A stretch of 21,900 nucleotides of DNA from an uncultured bacterium. GTDB taxonomy: Bacteria > Pseudomonadota > Gammaproteobacteria > Burkholderiales > Burkholderiaceae_D. How positions within the stretch are numbered: the stretch's first letter is position 1; each line of letters begins with the position of its first letter. Of this stretch, positions 17,267-21,900 are shown piece by piece. Position numbers and translations under genes: made by a program. The notes beneath the pieces are model-generated. The model worked only from the letters and a program-made list of their open reading frames with translations. It made no database searches and was not told the origin of the DNA. The DNA lies in NCBI GenBank assembly GCA_903872555.1, contig CAIQLE010000019.1, positions 1 through 21,900 on the forward strand, in the 5' to 3' direction.

Positions 17267-17790
17267 TGCGCGTCCTGTGAAGGGGGGCGCGCTGCGCGGC
17301 GAAATAGCGGGGTCTTCTGATCCCACGAAGTCTGATAGGCATCCGAAAAATCACTCAGGCCTTTGAGAGCATCTTCTATGCTGCGGTCTTCGCGCGTAGC
17401 GAAGGCATTAAAACCGACCCGCTGCATGTAAAACAGCTGATCGCGCAGCACATCACCTATGGCGCGCAATTCACCTTCGTAGCCCAGTCGTGTACGCAGA
17501 TTGAAGGCGATCGAATAACCGCGGCCATCAGCGAAGGAAGGAAAATCTACGGCGATCAATGGCAGCCGTGCCGCATCTTCTTTTAATTGCTCAGGACGCT
17601 CATCGCTGGCGAACCAGACGCCAATATCGCTGCGTGCAGCGAGTGAAGTTTTTTGGGTCAGCCAGACTTGCAGCGGCACGATCTGCCGTCCCGCAGGCAC
17701 CGTCACACTGTCAGGCGTCTCGCCTTCCGCCAGTTTCAGTACGTTCCAGTCATCGTTGACGATGGCCTTGTCTTTGATGATCTTACGCAT
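17263..17790 (-). CDS. DUF934 protein of the sulfite-reduction operon
   Basis: A 175-residue soluble protein of the DUF934 family, found next to cysI and cysH in many proteobacteria. It is often labelled a putative oxidoreductase of sulfite reduction; I know of no settled function. The conserved core is residues 82-130, with DFPSFADGRGYS (82-93), NLRTRLGYEGELRA (97-110) and RDQLFYMQRVGFNAF (116-130). It contains no cysteine at all and I see no nucleotide-binding motif, so a direct thiol or Fe-S redox role looks unlikely. Two ATGs compete, 17796 and 17790. AGGAG is only 3 nt before the first and 9 nt before the second, so I prefer 17790. It overlaps the cysI stop by 8 bp and the cysH start by 4 bp, implying coupled translation. 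Confidence 0.88.
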   Translation of the reverse strand: MRKIIKDKAIVNDDWNVLKLAEGETPDSVTVPAGRQIVPLQVWLTQKTSLAARSDIGVWFASDERPEQLKEDAARLPLIAVDFPSFADGRGYSIAFNLRTRLGYEGELRAIGDVLRDQLFYMQRVGFNAFATREDRSIEDALKGLSDFSDAYQTSWDQKTPLFRRAARPPSQDAQ

Positions 17791-19480
17791 ATGCATCTTC
17801 TCCTGCCTGATAGCTGCCGCCTGCTATAGGGGTAGCGTACACATGGTCTTTGAAAGGGGCGATGCCGAGTCGGTGTACGGTATCGTTGAAGCGCTCATCT
17901 TCTATCCGTTCGCGCACATAGACTTCCAGCAAACGAGCGACCACTTCCGGCATTTGCTTGGCCGAGAAAGAAGGGCCAATGATCTTGCCTATGGCGCTTT
18001 CATTGCCTTGCGAGCCGCCTATGGATACCTGATACCACTCGGATCCGTCCTTGTCGACACCAAGAATGCCGATATTGCCGATATGGTGGTGGCCGCAGGC
18101 ATTGATGCAACCCGAGATGTTGAGCTCAATATCGCCAATATCATGCTGGAAGTCGAGATCATCAAAACGCTCTGCAATGGCTTCAGCAATCGGGATGGAT
18201 TTGGCATTCGCCAGTGAGCAGAAATCGCCGCCGGGGCAGCAAATGATATCGGTCAGCAGGCCAATATTCGGCGTTGCCAGACCGTGCGCCTTGGCTTCTT
18301 TGTAGAGCGCCAGCAGATCCGACTGTCTGACATCGGCCAGCACCAGATTTTGTTCATGCGTCACGCGCAGTTCGCCAAAGCTGTAACGTTCTGACAAGTC
18401 AGCCACAAAATCGATTTGCTCAGCCGTGGCATCGCCCGGTGGCGTGCCGGTTTTTTTCAGCGACAAAGTCACGATGGCATAGCCCGGCACTTTGTGGGGC
18501 TTGACGTTACGGCCCAGCCAGCTGGAAAAAGCCTTGTTCTCTGCGCGCTGCGCTTGTAGTTCAGCATCGCTGTCGCTCAGTTTTTCATAAGCGGGTGGTG
18601 CGAAATAGCTGGCCACACGCTGCAGCTCTGCTTCGGTGATAGTGCTGGGGCTGTCTTTCAAGTCCAGCCACTCAGCTTCGACCTGACGCGCGAATTCTTC
18701 AGCGCCTATGGCCTTCACCAGAATCTTGATGCGTGCCTTGTACTTGTTGTCGCGTCGGCCATACTGGTTGTAGACGCGCATGATCGCTTCGGTATAGCTC
18801 AGCAGATGCTGCCAGGGCAGGAACTCACGGATCACGCTGCCGATGATGGGCGTGCGTCCGAGACCGCCACCCACCAACACCTGAAAGCCGAATTCACCAC
18901 TGTCGTTTTTGATCAGGTTCAGGCCTATGTCATGCACGCGTACTGCTGCACGATCTTCAGCGGCAGCATTCACAGCAATTTTGAATTTGCGCGGCAGGTA
19001 AGCAAACTCTGGATGGAAAGTGCTCCACTGGCGCAGTATTTCCATATAGGCGCGCGGATCAGCCAGCTCATCAGCAGCGACACCACAATACTGATCCGAG
19101 GTGATATTGCGTATGCAATTGCCCGAAGTCTGAATGGCGTGCATTTCAACCGAAGCCAGATCAGCCAGAATTTCCGGGGTCTGCTCCAGCTCTATCCAGT
19201 TGTACTGAATATTCTGACGCGTCGTGAAATGACCATAGCCGCGATCATACTTGCGGGCGATGTGCGCAAACATGCGCATCTGCTTAGATGACAGCAGGCC
19301 GTAAGGTACAGCCACACGCAGCATATAGGCATGGCGCTGCATGTAGAGGCCATTCTGCAGGCGCAGGGGACGGAATTCATCCTCACTCAGTTCACCGGAG
19401 AGGCGGCGTTCCACCTGACCTTTGAATTGTGAAACGCGTTCCTTGACGATCTGATGGTCGTATTGGTCGTAGCGATACAT
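17783..19480 (-). CDS. cysI: Sulfite reductase hemoprotein subunit CysI (siroheme/4Fe-4S)
   Basis: CysI reduces sulfite to sulfide with six electrons at a siroheme coupled to a [4Fe-4S] cluster. The 565-residue protein has both halves of the nitrite/sulfite reductase fold and the four ligands C415 and C421 (CCPGGDFCSLA), and C458 and C462 (SGCINACGHHH). The start ATG at 19480 has AAGGAAG upstream and gives MYRYDQYD; a longer in-frame TTG start at 19534 would overlap tauE and is rejected. No flavoprotein CysJ lies beside it, so its electron donor is not shown here; DUF934 follows instead. The related nitrite reductase NirA is possible on sequence alone, but the cys operon context argues for sulfite. 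Confidence 0.92.
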   Translation of the reverse strand: MYRYDQYDHQIVKERVSQFKGQVERRLSGELSEDEFRPLRLQNGLYMQRHAYMLRVAVPYGLLSSKQMRMFAHIARKYDRGYGHFTTRQNIQYNWIELEQTPEILADLASVEMHAIQTSGNCIRNITSDQYCGVAADELADPRAYMEILRQWSTFHPEFAYLPRKFKIAVNAAAEDRAAVRVHDIGLNLIKNDSGEFGFQVLVGGGLGRTPIIGSVIREFLPWQHLLSYTEAIMRVYNQYGRRDNKYKARIKILVKAIGAEEFARQVEAEWLDLKDSPSTITEAELQRVASYFAPPAYEKLSDSDAELQAQRAENKAFSSWLGRNVKPHKVPGYAIVTLSLKKTGTPPGDATAEQIDFVADLSERYSFGELRVTHEQNLVLADVRQSDLLALYKEAKAHGLATPNIGLLTDIICCPGGDFCSLANAKSIPIAEAIAERFDDLDFQHDIGDIELNISGCINACGHHHIGNIGILGVDKDGSEWYQVSIGGSQGNESAIGKIIGPSFSAKQMPEVVARLLEVYVRERIEDERFNDTVHRLGIAPFKDHVYATPIAGGSYQAGEDAYA

Positions 19481-19508
19481 GGTCTTCCTTGATAAATACT
19501 TAGATTGC

Positions 19509-20282
19509 TTACAGCACCAGCTTGGCAGCGACACCGGTCAGTGTCATGGCCAGCAGTCCGCGCAACAGTTTTTCTGGCACAGCACGAGCTGCCAGTGAAC
19601 CTATCGTGATACCGGGCACCGACCCTAGCAAGAGCATGAACAGCAGCTCCCAATTGATAGAACCCAGCCACCAGTGACCAAGCGCAGCGATAGCGGTCAG
19701 GGGGACCGCATAGGCGATATCAGTACCGGCGATTTCTGCCGGCGACAGGCGAGGGTAGAGCAAGACCAGTATGGTTGCACCGATGGCGCCGGCACCTATC
19801 GATGAGATAGTTACCAGGGTCCCTAGCAGAGCGCCGGCGGTGACGGTCGCCAGCACCAGATGACGTCCCTGGAGCTGGCGCTCGGGATGGGTGGTGATCC
19901 AGTTCAGCATGCGGCCGCGCAGTATGATGGCCACCACCGTCAGCAGCACAGAAAAAGCAATGGCGTAGCGTATGACCTGACCGATGTGCTTGTCGAGCGC
20001 GCCAAAGTACTTGAGTGCGATAGTGGCGAGAACCGCGGCCGGCAGGGCGCCTATGCACAAACGTTTGACGATCTCCCAGTGCACATTGTTACGAATTCTG
20101 TGGGCCAGCGTGCCCGCCGTCTTGGTGATGGAGGCAAAGGCGAGGTCCGTGCCTACGGCTACCGTGGGGTTGATCCCGAACAGCAGCGTGAGCAGGGGCG
20201 TCATCAGGGAGCCGCCACCTACGCCGGTCAGTCCGACCAGCAAGCCGACGGCAAATCCGGACGCTACATAAGTTAAAGTCAT
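19509..20282 (-). CDS. TauE/SafE-family membrane permease
   Basis: A 257-residue, very hydrophobic protein of the TauE/SafE (DUF81) family, which moves sulfur-containing and other anions across the inner membrane. It has about eight membrane segments in two similar halves, each opening with a glycine-rich turn: GLLVGLTGVGGGSLMTP near 13-29, and GTLVTISSIGAGAIGAT in the second half. It is the first gene of the cys operon, 28 bp before cysI, so its substrate is probably sulfite or sulfate. Whether it imports sulfate for CysDN or exports excess sulfite cannot be told from sequence. The start ATG has GAGG upstream. Confidence 0.85.
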   Translation of the reverse strand: MTLTYVASGFAVGLLVGLTGVGGGSLMTPLLTLLFGINPTVAVGTDLAFASITKTAGTLAHRIRNNVHWEIVKRLCIGALPAAVLATIALKYFGALDKHIGQVIRYAIAFSVLLTVVAIILRGRMLNWITTHPERQLQGRHLVLATVTAGALLGTLVTISSIGAGAIGATILVLLYPRLSPAEIAGTDIAYAVPLTAIAALGHWWLGSINWELLFMLLLGSVPGITIGSLAARAVPEKLLRGLLAMTLTGVAAKLVL

Positions 20283-20520
20283 AAAGCCTCGCGCGAAGAA
20301 GCCAGAATGCTAATAAACTTCCTCCTTATTCCAAACAACATAAGTTTTATTTGCTTATATGATTCTCAGATATAAGCGAGGCCAGCGCAGCTGAGTGAAG
20401 CAAAGCCTTGCTCAGGCAGCAAATTCGGGCGGCTCAGGCTTATATAAATCAAGGGCTTAGAGTAAGTGCTAAGCAAATAATTGTCTTTTTAAAATCATTC
20501 CTGTCGGATCTGGGCAAGTC
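20283..20520. promoter_or_regulatory. Divergent tauE/cysB control region with dyads
   Basis: This 238-bp AT-rich spacer must hold the promoters of the cys operon (leftwards) and cysB (rightwards). The 8-mer GCTTATAT occurs at 20353-20360 and 20438-20445, and inverted as ATATAAGC at 20370-20377; the first and last form an exact dyad with 9-nt spacing. ATAAG (20340-20344) and CTTAT (20354-20358) form a second dyad, also with 9-nt spacing. GCTTAG (20455-20460) and CTAAGC (20469-20474) form a third close to cysB. Such overlapping dyads suit a LysR-type regulator, here CysB. I could not assign convincing -35/-10 pairs. Confidence 0.6.
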
Positions 20521-21462
20521 ATGAACATCCATCAATTTCGTTTCGTGCGTGAGGCTGTGCGCCAGAATTTCAATCTGACTGAGGCCGCCAAGGCTTTGTT
20601 TACTTCGCAGCCAGGCGTGTCGAAAGCCATTATCGAGCTGGAAGAGGAGCTGGGTATCGATATCTTCACCCGCCACGGCAAGCGTATACGCGGGCTGACC
20701 GAACCTGGCAGGCAGGTGTTGAAATCGGTAGAACTGATACTGCAGGAGATCGAAGGCCTGAAAGGCATAGGCAAGGAATTTGCCGCTCAGGACTCGGGCA
20801 GTTTTACGATAGCGACTACGCATACGCAGGCGCGTTATTCCCTGCCGACGGTGGTGCAGGCGTTTTCGCAAAAATTTCCCAAGGTGCGGCTGTCCCTGTT
20901 GCAGGGCAATCCCAGGCAAGTCGCTGAGATGGTGATGAATGGTCAGGCAGATCTGGCGATCGCCACGGAAGCGATTGCCGAGATTGATGGTCTGGTCTCC
21001 ATGCCCTGCTTTCAGTGGGAGCACATGGTGGTGGTGCCGCACGAGCATGCGCTGGCCAAATCCAAGACACTGACATTGGAAGATCTGGCTGCTTTTCCGC
21101 TGATCACCTATGACTCAGCGTTTGCAGGCCGAAATAAAATTGATCAGGCCTTCGCGCGTCGCGGCCTGAAACCCGATGTGATACTGGAAGCGATTGATGC
21201 CGATGTGATCAAGACTTATGTCGAGCTGGGCATGGGCGTGGGCATTATTGCAGGACTGGCTTACAACGCAGTGCGTGACCAGAATCTGAAAGCCATACCT
21301 GCTGGCCAGCTGTTTGGCATGAATCTGTCGCGCGTCGCTCTGAAAGAGGGCGCTTATCTGCGCAGTTATGTGTTTACCTTCATTGAACTGCTGGCTCCTA
21401 ATTTGTCGCGCAAGCTAGTAGAGCAATTGCTGGCGGGTGAGCGTGACAGTTATGAGCTGTAA
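20521..21462 (+). CDS. cysB: CysB-family LysR transcriptional regulator
   Basis: A 313-residue LysR-type regulator with high similarity to CysB, the activator of sulfate assimilation genes that responds to O-acetylserine/N-acetylserine and to sulfur supply. The N-terminal winged helix-turn-helix spans about 18-60, with NLTEAAKALFTSQPGVSKAI at 18-37, the TSQPG.SK signature shared by CysB and Cbl. The periplasmic-binding-like effector domain follows from about residue 90. It is divergent from the tauE-cysI operon, which fits a regulator beside its target. Cbl, the CysB paralogue for alternative sulfur sources, cannot be excluded. The ribosome binding site before 20521 is weak. Confidence 0.92.
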   Translation: MNIHQFRFVREAVRQNFNLTEAAKALFTSQPGVSKAIIELEEELGIDIFTRHGKRIRGLTEPGRQVLKSVELILQEIEGLKGIGKEFAAQDSGSFTIATTHTQARYSLPTVVQAFSQKFPKVRLSLLQGNPRQVAEMVMNGQADLAIATEAIAEIDGLVSMPCFQWEHMVVVPHEHALAKSKTLTLEDLAAFPLITYDSAFAGRNKIDQAFARRGLKPDVILEAIDADVIKTYVELGMGVGIIAGLAYNAVRDQNLKAIPAGQLFGMNLSRVALKEGAYLRSYVFTFIELLAPNLSRKLVEQLLAGERDSYEL

Positions 21463-21594
21463 TTTTTCTCTGCACAGCGCGTAAGACAGACACCGACAAG
21501 CCCCAGCGGCAGACGCTGACAAAAAATACCCAGTCTCTCCGATATCTCCTGCTGAATTGCAGCGGCAAAATAGGTTTCATCAGCCATGCAGGTT

Positions 21595-21615
21595 TTTGCA
21601 TAGCTGTCATGCAAA
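21595..21615 (+). other. Inverted repeat just upstream of the flhD ribosome binding site
   Basis: TTTGCAT (21595-21601) and ATGCAAA (21609-21615) form an exact 7-bp inverted repeat with a 7-nt loop, ending three bases before the flhD GGGAG (21618-21622). A third ATGCA lies at 21586-21590 and can pair with the TGCAT arm instead. It could be an operator dyad or an mRNA hairpin near the ribosome binding site; the sequence does not decide. Confidence 0.5.
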
Positions 21616-21628
21616 CAGGGAGACTGAG

Positions 21629-21900
21629 ATGGATATGAATGACATTCTGGCCGACATTCGGGAGGCCAATCTGAATTATCTTTTGCTGGCCCAACAGTTG
21701 ATACGCGCGGATCGTGCGACAGCCATTTTCAGACTAGGCATCAGCGCCGAACTGGCTGACTTGGTCGATAAACTTTCAACAACACATATGCTTAAACTGG
21801 CATCCAGCAATCTGCTGCTGATGCGCTTGCGTCTGGATGATCCTGCCTTATTAAGAACTCTGATCAGCTGTGCACATGAACGATCGCTGATGCAGGCACA
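21629..21900 (+). CDS. flhD: Flagellar master regulator FlhD (5' part, cut by window end)
   Basis: The open frame from 21629 runs off the right edge with 90 complete codons visible. The protein begins MDMNDILADIREANLNYLLL, and YLLLAQQLI (17-25) and FRLGI (34-38) match the first helices of FlhD. FlhD forms the FlhD4C2 complex with FlhC, the activator at the top of the flagellar gene hierarchy in enterics and many betaproteobacteria; flhC is expected just outside the window. The start is supported by GGGAG at 21618-21622, six bases upstream. The 166-bp spacer after cysB holds the inverted repeat noted separately; I could not assign its promoter. Confidence 0.93.
   Translation, partial: MDMNDILADIREANLNYLLLAQQLIRADRATAIFRLGISAELADLVDKLSTTHMLKLASSNLLLMRLRLDDPALLRTLISCAHERSLMQA

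Noticed and set aside
21503..21525. Small hairpin CAGCG-N5-CGCTG followed by an A-run after cysB
   Set aside because: The stem is only 5 bp and the run is A rather than T on the cysB strand, so it is not a convincing cysB terminator.

Overview
The window reads as a conserved chromosomal segment of a betaproteobacterium. The best fit is an Oxalobacteraceae-type organism (Herminiimonas/Janthinobacterium/Undibacterium-like). I infer this from the protein sequences, the combination of a propionate cluster of the acnD/prpF kind with a cys operon led by a TauE-type permease, the LptFG/PepA pair, and an flhD gene at the right edge. Codon use and base composition look uniform. I see no transposase, integrase, tRNA, rRNA, CRISPR array or other sign of recent transfer. 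No stretch longer than 300 bases lacks a gene; the largest spacer is 238 bp, between tauE and cysB.

Layout: (1) 1-8378, plus strand: a propionate (2-methylcitrate cycle) operon, prpB-prpC-acnD-prpF-prpE. It is preceded by a textbook sigma-54 promoter and an upstream cluster of inverted TGTTTC/GAAACA boxes, and followed by a hairpin. PrpE activates propionate, PrpC condenses propionyl-CoA with oxaloacetate, AcnD plus PrpF replace the usual PrpD dehydratase, an aconitase from elsewhere rehydrates methylaconitate, and PrpB cleaves methylisocitrate to pyruvate and succinate. (2) 8377-10696, minus strand: xthA (exonuclease III) and pepA (leucyl aminopeptidase). (3) 10734-13387, plus strand: lptF-lptG (LPS export permease) followed by a small CbiX/SirB-type chelatase. 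(4) 13470-20282, minus strand: a tight assimilatory sulfate-reduction operon, tauE-cysI-DUF934-cysH-cysD-cysN-cobA. (5) 20521-21462, plus strand: cysB, divergent from that operon across a spacer rich in dyads. (6) 21629 to the end: the 5' part of flhD, the flagellar master regulator, cut by the window edge.

In the sulfur part, CysDN makes APS. CysH carries both cysteine pairs of an iron-sulfur APS reductase, so APS can be reduced to sulfite directly; no APS kinase is seen here. CysI reduces sulfite to sulfide with siroheme. CobA (last gene of the operon) and the convergent CbiX-like chelatase supply two of the three siroheme steps; the precorrin-2 dehydrogenase step is not in the window. CysB is the expected activator.

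I do not see a wholly new system. The points most worth a second look are the sigma-54 control region of prpB (which also fixes the prpB start), the cysteine-free DUF934 protein inside the sulfite-reduction operon, the dyads in the tauE-cysB spacer, and the hairpin just upstream of the flhD ribosome binding site.
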